This document shows, one piece after another, positions 24,965-38,200 of a stretch of 64,000 bases of DNA. The stretch covers positions 3,136,501 to 3,200,500 of the forward strand of contig JAKJHU010000054.1 in the NCBI GenBank assembly GCA_022316685.1, in the 5' to 3' direction. The translations under genes and the position numbers were made by a program. Numbering within the stretch: the first letter of the stretch is position 1; every line of letters starts with the position of its first letter. The DNA is from Progne subis subis. Taxonomy: Eukaryota; Chordata; Aves; Passeriformes; Hirundinidae. The notes under the pieces were generated by a model, which saw only the letters and a list, made by a program, of their open reading frames with translations, did not search any database and was not told the origin of the DNA.

Positions 24965-27900
24965 TTTTCCTTCCTCTTTCTATGAAATCTAGTGTGCCTT
25001 CATTTTATCAATTAGCTGCTTGTCTCCTGATTCCCATGGCAACACAACAGGCTGTTGCATTTCTGCGTCCTTTGGCAGTTGTGGTGCCTGGCATGTGCCT
25101 TGGGAGCAGCCAGATTACAAAAGGGTTCTGCAGGGAGTAGGAAATACATGGGCAACACTCACTGAGCGCTGCTTCTCACATTAAGCTGCTCTTCCCTTCC
25201 TCTCCCTCCTCCCCTTTAGATGCAAGTTTCCTTTCCCCTTTGTTTCAGTTGCCTGGTGCAAAAAAATGAGCAACTGGAGTGTTGTGAGAGGTTGAAAGGT
25301 ATGGAGGGAGTGAGGGGATGGATGAGTTCAGTGGATGTGACTTGAGCATAGCACAAGGATGAGCGTGTTGTCAGGGATCCTGCAGAGAAAGTTGTTCCTG
25401 CTGATGCTGCAGAGCAAGTGCTTTCCTCCTCTCACTTCAGTTTCCAGAGCTTTCTCGAGGAGGGGTTTCTTGCTTCTGTACCATACAAAGCTTCTGTTCA
25501 CTCCTTCCTACAGCAGTTCCCAAGAGCTGGAAGAATCCATGCTCTTTTTGCAGAAGCCATTTGTGCTTCAAGGGATTTTGGACACATGGCTTTCATTGAC
25601 ACAGTAACAAGAGCCCTGTGAACAGGCTGAAACTTCAGTTAAACTTTTAACCTCTCCAGCTCTTGGCTGGTAGGAATTTGGTTTCTGAAGTACTGGTGCC
25701 CTGAAACCGGTGGGATGACTTTGCAGAAAGAGCTCTAGTTTGCTGTAGTGGTGTTAATGTGTAGGCTTTGTGGAGGCAAAGGGAAAGCAGAGATTTGGAG
25801 CTGGGTAAGATGTGTGTTTAGTGGATGCTCTGTGTGATTTACAAGTTGTTGTTCAGCCCTGGAAGCTGTGACCTACAGGAAGCCCATTTAATCCGTAAAG
25901 AATGAGCCAGCTAATGAACACAATGGGATTGTAAAGTTGGAAAGTTCGAGTGGAAGGGATCCTGCTCACTGCTTGTGGTGTCTTGGAGCCTGGTCCCAGT
26001 GAGAGGAGGAAGACAGTCGTAGAAGTCCTGACATGTGAGGTCTGTGCTGGACAGAGCAGCACAGGGAGATCCTCTTGGATCAAGCAGGAAGAGCCTTCCT
26101 CATCGCTGGCTTCTGGGTGAGCTGCTGGGTTAGAGGTCTGGTAGTGACATTCAGAGAGTTCCTGTGGCCTCTTGATGGGCATCAGCAGGTACTGGCAGGG
26201 CTGGACTAGAAAGAACCCGGTTAGTTCTGTGGGGTGTGTTTCTCTTGTGTCACTCTTCTCAGTTTCATACCTGAGATCTGTACCCTTGGTTTGCTGTTTC
26301 TTGGAACTTTTTTCTTAGTGAGTTTTTTGGAAGTTGTTGGCATTTATCTGGGGAGTCTTACTAGAACAAGGTCTTCTTCAAAACAGCAAATCCAAGTGAC
26401 ACTGACCAATAGACAACTCCTTAGGTGCCTGTAGGCTGGAAAAGCTCAGGAATCTTTCATGGCAATCCTCTTGGGTGCCTTTCCTTTCAGCTGTAAGAGG
26501 TGCTTGGAGAGCGGCGATGCCAATGTCACATCTCTCAGAGCAGTGCCATCAGCTGCTCTCACCTTTGGGCTATCCTAAGATACCCATGGGACAGAAGTCA
26601 AGTTATTCACTGCTACCATTTGCCTTTGAAAGGCTGGTGACCAGGTACCTCCCTGGGAGGATCAGAGCTTAGTCTGCTTGGACTAACTACTCTGGATGCT
26701 GTCCAACCATCCAGGTAATGGGTTAGTAAAAGCCAAGAGAAATGAGTTCATCTTGGTCATGGTTCCTCTTGGCTTCTCTGAAAACTTGCTGCACAAAAGC
26801 CCATTAGCTGCTCTGTGGTTATTATTTCAGATGTGGGTAATGAAAGCCATGTAAAACACAAGTTTCTACATTGTGACTGTAATACGGTGTAACTTCAGGC
26901 AGTTCCTTATTTACCTACCTGTATTTTTGAATAATTCACTCATGCTCAAGGATGATGATGCTTCTGCCTGCACTGCTCAGGAGCCTGGAATGAGATTGTT
27001 TCCCTGAGATGGAATTACTGTAGTTCAGCATACCTGCCTATCACCTAAAATGAGCAAATGTGTAAAGTTCCACTAAAATGTTGGCTTTTTGGGGGAGGAC
27101 AGTGTTGCACCAGGAATCCAATCTTTATCTTTCTTTTCTGGTCCAAGTCAATTCTGAAGGTGTTTGCTCTTGCAGTGAAATACAGTGAGTCTAAATGCAA
27201 TTTTAAAATCCTGCTGCATTGTTCGTTCAGCCTTGGGCAGCCTTCCTGCCTTTCTTTGCTTGAGCTTTGCTGCTGAAGGGTTTGCTTATCACATCGCAGA
27301 GTTGCTTGTGAGAGTAAATGTGACCTGTATCTTGACGATTAACTAATACCCAAAATCAAGAACTATGCTGAAACTCAGGCTCCAGTAAGACAAGAAAAAC
27401 AGCTTTGATCTCTTCTTAAGATTTGGGGGGCTCTGCTACTATATTATGTGCTTATAGTTTCCTGTACAGTAGGTTGAGTTTGGCTGTCCTCGGCACAGTG
27501 CATACATGTGCACAAACATGTCAGTGGCACGGTCTTTGTGTGTTAGGGTGCTCTGCCAAGCATGAAACCAGGCTGTAAGTTGTGTTTCTAATTTAATTTA
27601 TTCTCCTACCTGTCACAGACCTTGTTGGTGATAAACCCCTGTAGCCAACTTGGGTTATTTTTTTTAGTCTTCTTAAAATGTAACTTCCTGATCTGTCTGC
27701 TTTACTGTCTTGTGCTGTTAAGCATTGAAATGACAATAGTGGCCTTATTTTCTGCCTATGATTGTTTTTTATAGTTAGATGGATGGAGCCCTGTTTCCTT
27801 CACACTTCTTTTTATTTAAAGTTTTTTGGAAAGATCAAAAGCTCTAAGCATCCTTACAGTATTTGGGTTTAGTTTTTTTAAGGTGAAACTGGTTCTTGGA

Positions 27901-30077
27901 TGTAATGCTGTCTGTCCGATGGAACTCATCTTGGTACTGTCCTACAAACTTGAGACTGACACAAGTTTCAATGCCAGAAATTTGCCCCAAACCCCCCAAA
28001 ACTTCTTCACAAACACATGAGGTTGAGGAAGCTTCTATGGCAGGGTCCAGAAGCCAGAAGATTATCCCTGGGAGCTGACTGAGCTCTGCTGGGTGCTCCA
28101 TGGTCTCTGTTGCCACCAGCATTTTCGGTTGAGAACAGCTATTAACACAGCCAGGAACAGTATTTACTGTCCTTCCTGTGCCCATTCTTGAACATTCCCC
28201 ATTATGTTGTGCGCATCCCCTTTGGCTGATCTTCTCAAGAGTTGTTCCAGCTCCAGCTCAGTGAGCTGTTTGGAAATACTTCTGTTCATGAGAGGAGTTT
28301 GTACAATCACACCTTAATTGCTGCTCTCTTCTTGTTCAGATAAGTTTCAGACCAGGCAGAGGTACTGCTTCCAGGGGCCCCAAACTGATGGCCATAGAAA
28401 TTTGTCAACTGTTGACTCTGGAGTCTAATAAGAACCAAAGTGTCAAAACTGATCCCTCGTAACACACATGATTTAGCAGAAACTAAGTGCTTCATGCTAT
28501 TGCCTTGGTGCTCTTTCTCTAGCAAAGCTTTGAAGTATCTTGCTTTGAGATCTTTTATGCTTTTCACTCCTTCTAGGAGCTGAGCCTGATCTGTCAGGCC
28601 CATTACTTGTGAAAGAGCTGTAGAAGTGTTGTGGACTGAGCCACAGTGATGGCTGAGGCTGAACAAGTTTCACAGTTCATTACACATGAGCACTCAAGTT
28701 TGGCTTGTCTCTGCAGCTGCTCAGGGTGTCCTCTGTCAGCCTTCTCTGGTAGCAAATAATTTTTTTTTATCTTGGTGTGCTTTAGACTTTTCTGGTTGGT
28801 GGCAACCAGAAACTTCAGCTGAAAGTTCAGCTGAAGAGTCCAGTGAGCTTTGATTGAGCACAGGACCAAGTCTCCTGCAAACACCCCTTACACCAGCTGT
28901 GTGGGAGAACCACACCTAGGACCTCAGGGCTCATGAGAGCTGAAGGTCCATGGTATGTGACTTGCTGGATCTTACTTTGCAAGCTTATTTCCTCAGTTTC
29001 TGTTGTCGTTTCTTGTAGGGCTTTACTCAACCTCCCCCTTTAACCCTCAGAGAGTTTTAATGAAGTTCACACGTCCCTGTCATTTGTTGCCTGGGGCCCA
29101 GGCTGAAAGCCTGAAGCTTGTGATAGGAGGCTTTGACCATGGGGTCAGCAAGAGTTGGGTCAGTGCTGTCCCGTTCGCTTGGGTTGACTCTGTTCCCATT
29201 CAGGCACCTGTAACGTGTTTAAGGGTTCCCTTTTGTGTTATGGAGAGTTTGGCCGATCCAGACTCTGTTGGAGAGCGTGAGCAGAACAGTGAATACCAGC
29301 ATCCCCTGCAGTTTTCCTTCCCCAGGCAGCAGAGAATTGCTGGAAGGCTGATGCTGGAAAAAGGGCTCTCTATTGCCAGTTAGCGTGAGTGGCTGTGCAT
29401 GAAGGTTTCTAGATACTTGCTGTTTAAAGAGATGCTGTTCATGTTGAACATACCTCAGGTGTATGCTTGCTGCTGCATTTGCTCCAGCAAAGGGCACAGC
29501 AGCTGCTGGGAAAAATGGGGAATTTGTGGAGGCTACTACGTGGTCCTACAGGAGCTGTTAGCGCCATTGGTGGGACACTCAATGGGGTTCCCATAGTGCC
29601 GAGTGCTAAAACGTCAGTGCCTCACACTTTTTAAAAAATATATCTATACTCAATTTAAATTTTTGGGTGACAGGATGACTTTGGCTTCTTTCTGTAAAGG
29701 AGCAATTCATTGAGGTCCCTTTGGTCCTTAAGCACTTACCACCACTCCTGTGCTTTTGAACTTATCCATACCTCTGGGGCTTTGAGGGGGCTGAGGTATT
29801 GTGAAGGGGGTGAAGACATGGGGTCATTTCTTCATGTTCTGTGTGAGACCTGCAGAAACTGGGCAGCAGATGGAGATTCTGTGCAGATTGCTTTCCTGCT
29901 GAGGAAGGTGTGTGAGTAATGAACGGCATCCCTCAGGTTTGATCTTCACAGGGCATACACCTGCAATCTATGATGTTGTCCCAGATGTTTCCTCTCTGTA
30001 AACTGCCTTTTCCCGGTGTCATGGCTTCCTTCTAGGATTTCTCCTTACACCGAACCCTCTTTTTCCTTGATTCACAG

Positions 30078-30617
30078 GCTCACCTTTACACAAGCAGGGT
30101 GCCACAGTCCACCAGCAGCGCCGAGAAGTCGGGCTCGAAGGTCGCCGAGGTGGGCGATGATTTCCTGGGAGACTTTGTGGTGGGCGAACGCGTCTGGGTG
30201 AACGGAGTGAAGCCAGGCGTGATCCAATACCTTGGGGAAACGCAGTTTGCTCCGGGCCAGTGGGCAGGGGTTGTTCTGGATGACCCCGTGGGTAAGAATG
30301 ACGGCTCTGTCGGAGGAGTGCGGTACTTCGAGTGCCAGCCGCTGCAGGGGATTTTTACGCGACCATCCAAGCTGACACGGCAGCCGGTGGCCGAGGGCTC
30401 GGCGAGCGACGCGCCCTCCGTGGACTCCCTGACGGCTCAGAACTTGTCGCTGCACTCGGGGACGGCCACGCCGCCTCTGTCCACTCGCGTGATCCCGCTG
30501 CGGGAGAGCGTCCTGAACAGCGCCATGAAGACGGGCAACGAGTCCGGATCAAACCTCTCGGACAGCGGGTCTGTGAAAAAAGGGGAGAAGGACTTACGGC
30601 TGGGAGATCGTGTGCTG
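30078..30617 (+). CDS. CLIP2: CLIP2 exon with CAP-Gly 1 (frame broken near 5' end)
   Basis: The acceptor ends CACAG at 30077 and the donor is GTGAGT at 30618 (phase 0). The exon first reads G-SPLHKQ in phase with the previous exon, matching mammalian SKEGSPLHKQ. The conserved frame then shifts by one base between about 30095 and 30120, and from there reads STSSAEKSGSKVAEVGDDFL onward without a break. CAP-Gly 1 spans about 30183-30374, with VGERVWVNGVKPGV, the tubulin-tail-binding GKNDG at 30291-30305, and GIFTRPSKL. A Ser/Thr-rich linker follows (LTAQNLSLHSGTATPP, then GNESGSNLSDSGS), and the exon ends with LRLGDRVL, the start of CAP-Gly 2. As written, translation from 10236 would stop at TGA 30158-30160 after 64 residues. 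The exon is rich in G+C and CpG compared with the introns. Confidence 0.95.
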
Positions 30618-33360
30618 GTGAGTTGATCGTGGGGTCTCCCCCTGGAATGGCAAAGGACAGGGATTTGTCCCCTGAAGAGCGTTCCTGGTCAGCTTCAGGA
30701 CGAGACAAAAGGAGGACAGGGTTGGTGGTGAGGTGTGGGATGGAGCTTGGTCTTGGGAGATGCCTGGGCCGAGTAGGCATCAAACATTTTCGCTGTTATT
30801 TGGGGTGCTGCGTCTTCTGGACGTGTCTCTCTTTCAGCTTGGTGCAGGAGAACATGTTCCAAAGTACTTCTTCTATTGGACAAGTCCTGAACTGTAGAAA
30901 GATGTCAGAGGGAGTACAACTGAAATATGAGGGAAATAATCAAAATCATTTATTATGTTCTAATCTAGTGATACTCCATAACGGACTGTATTATTTGGGC
31001 TTTCAAGGAATTTGCAGCAATGTCTTGATGCTATGTGGCTGTACGTAGTCTGAAAGGACTTGCGAGAATCTCTCCTGCTGGTCACTCTTTCTGGTGGTTC
31101 AGTTTTCTTATGGCGGATGTGACACAAACTCCTTTCCTGTACAGAAAGTAACTTCTAGTAATTTTTAGAAGATGGCAGGACTTTGGGAGAGATCACTGTT
31201 GTGGTGGATGAGTTCTCCACATCTGACTTCTGTTGTTATTTTCATTATTTGGAATAGACTACCTTGGTGACTAAGCCAAAACACCACACTTGTACTAGGA
31301 ATGTGTTACTGGAAGTTTGCCACCTAGTTTGTCATCATTTGTGTCCTGGCAAAGGAGATGGAGAGGGGAAAGAATGATATCAAAGATGCGAAGACTGAGT
31401 TCTGTCCTGCAGCTCTGTAAGAGAGTTTAGTTCTGTTAGTGTGGGTGACACATGGTGTGATATCAAATATTGGAAGAGCCAAGCCTTTGAGCACAGATCT
31501 GTTGTGACTGTGTCCCCAGTAATATCTCTGGATCTAAAAGGTAAAGCTGACTCTGACCCCCAGCCATGACAGGTTGCAGAGGGGTCAGTCTTTGCACATC
31601 CTGGATAATCTGAATCCCATTTAAAGTTTTCCATGTAGTGTTGCAGCACCAGCAGTGGTTGTGGAGGAGGGCAGACAGACTGGACACCTGTTTAATGACA
31701 GGTGTTTGGTAGAACTCGCACCACAGTCGCTGTCAACCAGGAGCCTGTGCAGGGGATGTCAGAGCCAGCCTCAAATGTCCTTTTGGGACTACTGTTGGGT
31801 TGTCCAGTAGTTTTTATTTTAGTTATATAAAATATAAACAATTTAAAATTGGTTATTTTCAGTGGAGGGCAAGTGAAGATTGGTTCTGCTCGTGCTCACT
31901 GGATGATGCTTAGTAAACCCTAGTGTGTATATGTAGGTTTGTAGAGTTGAGAGAGTTCTATTTTCTCAGATTTTCCCCAAAATGTGCAGAGGAGCTGACA
32001 CTTACTCAAGGCTCTGTCTGCTTTCTGATTTCAGTAGAGTCATCCTCTCATCCCTCCCCATCCCTGCTGGCAGCAAAGCTGCTGCTGTCCAGGACAGGGC
32101 GGGCAGGGAAGGGTGACAGCACTGTTTGTGGTTGCACAAGCATTGATGCTTCCTGTTGGTGTGTTACAGCAGCCACATGGGGAAAAATGAACCTGAGGGA
32201 GGATCTGACCTCTTTTGATGAGTTTGTTTGCTCCCAGTTTCTCCTTTACCTCTTGCAGGGAGTGGGGGGAGTGTTCAGGTGAGAATTTAGGATTTTAGAA
32301 GCAGCAATCACAGAAGGCAAACTGTAAAATATAAAATCTATGGTACACCTGGCTCTGTTCTTTCTGCACCAGGCAAGCAGTGGAATGATGTTCTCCAGAC
32401 TTGTTTTACCCCTTTCTTCTCCTGACCATAAGCTCTCTGAGACAGGACCTGTTCCCTGAACACTCTGCTCACCTCAGTGGGACACACACAGGGTGAATTT
32501 TGGCATGGCCACAGAAAACAACCTGGGAGCATCTCTGCCCCAGGCTTCTGTTGAGTTGTATTTTGGGAATGGTTTGGGGTTTGGTTTTGTTTTTAATGAG
32601 GGTGCATCCTTAAAAGCCTGCCCTACCTGCCTGCTAAATTATCCACCTTAGATGTTATTAGATAAAGTTTCTGCTATGATTTGTTTGTGTAATAAATAGA
32701 GAAAAGAGAGAGTTTGGAATAAGCTTAGTCTCTCACTGTTTCTAGCAGGAATGATCAGCTTACAGAAACATCAGGAATTGTCATAGAGACCCAGGAAAAG
32801 AGCAGACAATAACAAGAAGAAATAAAATTTACTGTTATGATTCATTCACATGTGCTTGGCTGGGGAGCGTTTATTTCACTTACGGGAGGTGTCAGTTAAT
32901 TATGCTGGGTTTTGGAATACATAAACAATAATTCTGAATTAACCTGAGTTGCCTCAAATTCCTTGAGCAAATCTTTGCTCATCCTCTATGGATTTAGTTG
33001 GATATGTATATATTATGAATAACAGCTTTAGTTTTGTTATTACTCTTAGTGTCTCCTTTTCTGAAAGAGTATGTTTTTATATTGAGAGTGGCTTTTAGAT
33101 GTATGGGATCCACCAAAGGCTTTTCAAATGAGGGAGGACATGTTTTCTAGTGATTGCTTTTGATGGAGCACAAGGGTTGCAGGGGATCTCTCCCAGGTCA
33201 GCCAAATGGACACCTGGCTCTCTGCAGTCTGGCCATTTCCTGATGGAGCCTTTCTCTAACTTCATTAAAGTCCATTATAGCTTGAAGACATTTTTGCTTT
33301 TCAGTTACTTTGTTCCAAGACCCTCTCTGACTCTCCAGCAGTTGTAGAAAGTGACTTTGA

Positions 33361-33388
33361 GCTTTCCATTAGAAGCTTTCCATTAGAA
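33361..33388. repeat. 14-bp perfect tandem duplication
   Basis: GCTTTCCATTAGAA occurs twice head to tail with no mismatch. Confidence 0.9.
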
Positions 33389-34052
33389 GAGTTAGATAAT
33401 ATTTGCCTTTGGCACTCGGACTCTTTCCCAGAGATGTAAAAATTGCATTAAAGAGATGAAAAATCCACCCTGATATTGTAGAACTCATCTCTTGAAGTCC
33501 GGAAAATAAATGTGGGACAATTAACCTTTGCTTTAGGGACAGTGGAGCTTCCCAAAATGGGGTAATTGCTGAAGTTCTGTTAATGTGGGGCTGGCTTATT
33601 GCCTTTTTGTGGGGAAAGAAGGCATGGAAACAGAGCAGTGGAGCATTTTCTGCCTGGGAGGAATTTCTGCTTGGTTTTTTGCTTAAGAAAATGTATTTTG
33701 CATTCTTTGTGGAGAGGCCTTCTTGAGGCTGAACTCATTCCCCCTTAGATGCCATTGCTTTCTGAAGAAGTGAGGGAAGTAGGTGGTTTTATTATCTGTC
33801 AGCCTAAATTAAAAATAAGTTAAACTAAAACCATTCCTCTTAGAATAGGTATTCTGCCCTTCAGTTTCCTAACTGGAATTGTGCACTTCAGCATTGAACT
33901 GGAGTAACAAATAAGACTGTTTAAGGCCAGGTTATATCCCAGTGGCTGGTTCAGTTACCAAGGGGCATTGCCACAGGTACCTTTTGGATGGACTCCAGGT
34001 GTGTGATTTTGCTGGAACTTGCAGATCCACAAAGCCAGTGCAAGTGCAGGGA

Positions 34053-34118
34053 AAGCAGCACTCACAGGGAGCGACAGTGAAGCAGCACTCACAGGGAGTG
34101 ACAGTGAAGCAGCACTTC
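34053..34118. repeat. 27-bp minisatellite, ~2.4 copies
   Basis: The 27-base unit beginning AAGCAGCACTCACAGGGAG starts at 34053 and 34080, with a partial third copy from 34107. The copies are nearly identical. Confidence 0.9.
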
Positions 34119-34150
34119 AGGTGATGCTGGGCAGGACTGTGGGGAGCCGG

Positions 34151-34221
34151 CCTGGGCTGCTGAAAATGGATCCTGGGCTGCTGAAAATGGATCCTGGGCT
34201 GCTGAAAATGGATCCTGGGCT
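34151..34221. repeat. 21-bp minisatellite, ~3.4 copies
   Basis: The 21-base unit CCTGGGCTGCTGAAAATGGA plus T starts at 34151, 34172 and 34193, with a partial fourth copy from 34214. The three full copies are identical. Confidence 0.95.
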
Positions 34222-34975
34222 CCCCCTGAGCGGGTGGTTTTAATCATCTTGTCCGTCTGCTGCAAACTGCTTTTGCCTGCAGTGTATTGCAGCTCATGGC
34301 AAATGATGGAAAGAGCTCATGAATAAACGAAGTTCTTTCTTCAGTATCCCCCCACAGTATCCCTGCTCAGCCAGCCTGGAGCTGCAGAAAGCTTTGAACC
34401 TCCTGAGTGAGAAATAATTTCCTGAGAAGCTCCCTGGGCAGGAGAATTGCAGCCTAAGCCCTTCTCCTTGGGCAGAGACAATTCACTGCTCTGCTGTCAC
34501 CAAGTCCCTGAGCTATTTCAGTGCCTGAGGCTGAAGCCTGGCTGTGGAAGGGCATGCGAGGTGTCAGGAAGGAAGGATTCCTGCTCTTTATTTTCCTGGT
34601 TAACCGTTGGAGCTCTCCCAGTTTATGGAGTCCTGGAGGTGCAGTAATGCTCCTGTGTGGCCGTTTTCAGACAGACAGTCAGCAGGCATATTCCCTTATT
34701 GCTAACCAGGCAGAAAAGAAGGAAGGATCCCGTTCTGTAGTTCTGTCAAGGCAGGATTCTTGGTATTCCACTGCCTGCTTAGAGCTCCATCCATCAGACC
34801 AGCAATTGCTGTGTTGTGACTAGAGGGTGTAGCAGAATGGGATCGGTGGATCTCTGTCTCTGTGGAAGTTTGTGACAGGCAATGGGAAGTGCAGTGTTCC
34901 AGCTGTTTGCAGGATTCAAGAGATGAGAAAACATCAGTGACTCCTAGCTGAAGCTCTTCCTCACTCTGAGATTGT

Positions 34976-35275
34976 TGCTGGAAAGGGGCTTTTACAGGAG
35001 TGTGGGTGTCAGGATAAGGGGGAATAGCTTCTAACTGACAGAGCAGGGTTCAATGAGATATTTGGAGATATTCTTCCCTGTGAGGGTGGTGGGGCCCTGG
35101 CACAGGTTGTCCAGAGCAGCTGTGGCTGCCCCATCCCTGGAAGTGCTCAGGGCAAGGTTGTGTGGGGCTTGGAGCAGCGTGGTGTAGTGAAAGGTGTCCC
35201 TGCCCATGGCAGGGGATGGAACAAGGTGAACTTTAAGGTCCCCTCCAACCTCAACCATCTCGTTCCTATGCAGTG
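34976..35275 (+). mobile_element. CR1 LINE 3' fragment
   Basis: Successive blocks match the 3' end of avian CR1 elements: GGATAAGGGGGAATAGCTTC, TGTGAGGGTGGTGGGGCCCT, GGTTGTCCAGAGCAGCTGTG, GGTGTCCCTGCCCATGGCAG, and AAGGTCCCCTCCAACCTCAA. The element lies in sense orientation and is truncated at its 5' end, as is usual for CR1. Confidence 0.92.
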
Positions 35276-38200
35276 AAGCAAAGAGGGGAATAAACAGCCC
35301 AGAGCAACTGCCCTGCCCTGCCCTGCTGCCACATTAACCCTTAGAGGCTCTTTGTGCACACCCTCCTAAGCATCACTTGGGCTGAGACGCTGCCTGGCGC
35401 TTGTCTGTGGGTGCAGTATCTGCAGTTAAATAGGAGTTGTAAGTGGACTGTGGTGGAGCAAACCGTGTTATTATCCTGGGCAGACTTGGTATGGGAGACA
35501 GCCCCAGGAGGGGATGCTGTAATTCCAGGCTTTCCTCTTACACCACCTCCCTAGGATATTATTTTCTCGCTGGTGCCTGACGAATAAACTCACAGAAATG
35601 TCTTGCATCAGCAGTGCTGTCAGACTCATTGCTGTGCAATGCTGACTTGTGCTGTGGGGATGGGTAGGTACAAGGATAAGTGGTTGGATGAAAAAGAACC
35701 ATAAAAATTCCTGCAGCTTCACATACAGAGGGCTGGCTTGTAATTGCTGGCTGTCTTTCTCCCCTTAACCCTAAAAGCCAGTTCTGACATTCTCAGATGA
35801 CATGGTATTTATCTGATCAGATAAAGCTGCTGGTGGCCAGATGGCACATGGGGGTAAGTTGTATTTACAGATAAACCTGCCCACAAGCCAGCTCTCCACC
35901 TTTCAGCAGCTGCTGGACACTGGCCCTGGCTGTAGCTGGGACACAGCCCCAGCATGTGATGGCCACATAGGTGCACACATTTACATTTACAGGTCATTAT
36001 TTCAGGTGCTCTGTAGTAGCTGGACCCACAGCCTGTGCCTTTGCCTTTACCCTCTGTAAATCAAGTATTATTGTACAGCGAGTTTCAATGCTACGAGCTA
36101 AACTGTGTGTGATGGGAAAACACAGCTCCTGCCTCTCTCAGCTTGGGTGGAAATAAGATCCTTTAGTGGGTGGATGAGTACAGGGAGTGGGGTATGAACC
36201 CAGCCATTTATCCCCAAGGGAACGGATGCTTGCTCCTGTTTACAGGCTGGGTGGAGCCTGCAGGTGCAGCTCAAACCAGAACAAGCCCCACTTGTCCCAT
36301 AAAGGTGATTACCAAGTTAGTTCCTGTTGGCATCACCCAGTAACAGAGTGGAAAAAGCTGTTGTGCTGCACACAAAAAGTACTTGAAGGTCCTCAGAGTG
36401 TGAAGCACGTGTCCTGTGTGTGCTCTTTTCCTCCAGCCCCTTCATTCCTCTCGCCACAGGTGAGCAGCAGGAGAGTCTCAGGGCTCTGCTGGGACCCAAC
36501 AGGGGACACAGGAGCTCTGCAGAGGAGGCTGGGCACTTTATGTTCCCACCTCCACCCTCTTGTCAGCAGCCCTGTCATGTGGAAACACGCTGAAAATCAG
36601 TTTAAATGGGCAAATTAGAACGTTAAACAGAAAGGACAGGGTTATCTCTGGGTTTCTGCATGGGTGTGTGATCAAGTGGGTGCCTCAGCCATTGCTGAGC
36701 CCTGAATTTGTGTGATATGGTCAGGGACAGTCCCTGTTGGCCTGAAAGACAGAGAGAATTTTATTTTTCTCTTCCTGAGCAGTATTGGAGTGTATTGCAA
36801 GCAGAGCAATGTCCACAGGCCATAGGGTGAGGGCAGCTCCTAAGAGGTTCTTGCTTAGAGCAAGAAACTGCTGTGGGGTGAGCAGGGCCATGAGGAGCAA
36901 AGAGCAAACACAGGGGAGGGGGTGTTACTCACAGCAGCCAGATTGAGATCTGTCCTGCTGCTAATTTGGTGAATAGTTTAAATGATATGTTAGCTCTGTT
37001 GAAGACAGTGTCAGGAAGGATTAGCATCATTGTCTTTCCAGCCCTGGAATACTGGTCTGGCTCCCATTTTATCATTTTGATGGGAAAAGCACAGTAAAAT
37101 GTGATGTCATTGATATTACAATTAGCAGGGAAGGTGTGTAGATGTCCTTCCATGCTGCTCTGACTCACCAATACATAAAGACCTGCTAAATATCCTTGGC
37201 TTCATTTTGTTTTGAAGGTTAAGCCCAAGACTGTCCCTTGAAACTACTGGGGATGTTTCACTGGGGAAGGGACCAGTCAGCAAGATAGTCTTGGATTAAA
37301 GATGTGAAAAAGGGGGCAGAGACCTTCAGTCAGGAGCTGAATGTTCCAGGAGCTTCAAGGTGTGTGGCTCAGAGGCTGCTCAACTCCAGCTGAAGAGGAA
37401 GGGCTACCATAAGCTTGTTTAAACTTAACCATAAGTGTTTTTACCTGAAGTGGAGAAACTTGGAGTGTTGACATTGGTCAAAATAATCTCCGTAACAAAA
37501 AATCTAGTATCACTGTGTCAATATTGATTCCATTTTATGGAACTTCCAGAAAGAGCTCTTTTTAGCTGCTTTATGCTTGAGATGTTGTTGTTTTTCCCAA
37601 AACTGTAAAAGCAATAACACTTTAAATTTGATAAAATCCCATTCTCTTGGGCATGAATAATCTCAGCAATAGTTTTGGTAAGGTAACTGCTGAAGGCTTC
37701 TCAGAAAAGCTTTGGGAGTTTTGTTCATTTTTGAGTGAAATTCGTCAACTCTAAAAGCCGTGACGTGTCTGAAGTGAGGCTGGTGGCAGCCTTGTTAATT
37801 CTGTGCTGTCTCAGGCTTGGCCTCTCCACTCTGCCCTTGCTTCACTCCAGACACTGGGCACGTTGAAGATGTGGCTGTGACTGACCAGTGGGCCAGGCTG
37901 AGAGATGCAGACAAGTTCCTCATAGAGAAACCCATGACATGGGGTGGCACTGATGCCAGCACCAGGCTGGGATGTTCTGGGTTGAAATCCTGTGGTCTCC
38001 ATGCCACAGGAGCCATCCATGCTCAGCAGCTGTTCACAGCTGGATTACAGATAGTGGTATCCAAGCTAGGCATGGCTGTGAGCTCCCAAAGTTGTGCCAG
38101 GCCATCACTAACTTCCTTGGCTGCCTTGGATCCTCTCCCAAGGTGACAGCTGTGATTCATTGAAGGGTCTGATAGAATCAAACATTCTGTTCTGATGAGA

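Larger units (their letters stand above)
10348..30077 (+). other. CLIP2 intron, 19.7 kb
   Basis: This intron has a GTAAGG donor and an acceptor ending TTCACAG. No coding exon was found inside. It holds a 35-bp tandem duplication (19081-19150), A runs near 19067, 19674 and 22760, a CpG-rich candidate alternative exon (about 21880-21970), and a G/T-only tract (24803-24964). Several AT-rich stretches (for example 17880-18030 and 22200-22340) look unremarkable apart from possible conservation. The longest open frame, 212 codons on the minus strand at 20348-20986, resembles no known protein. Confidence 0.85.

Noticed and set aside
30332..31048. 238-codon + open frame
   Set aside because: It overlaps the CLIP2 CAP-Gly 1 exon in another frame and runs through its donor into the intron. 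The GC-rich exon explains the lack of stops, and no known protein is recognised.
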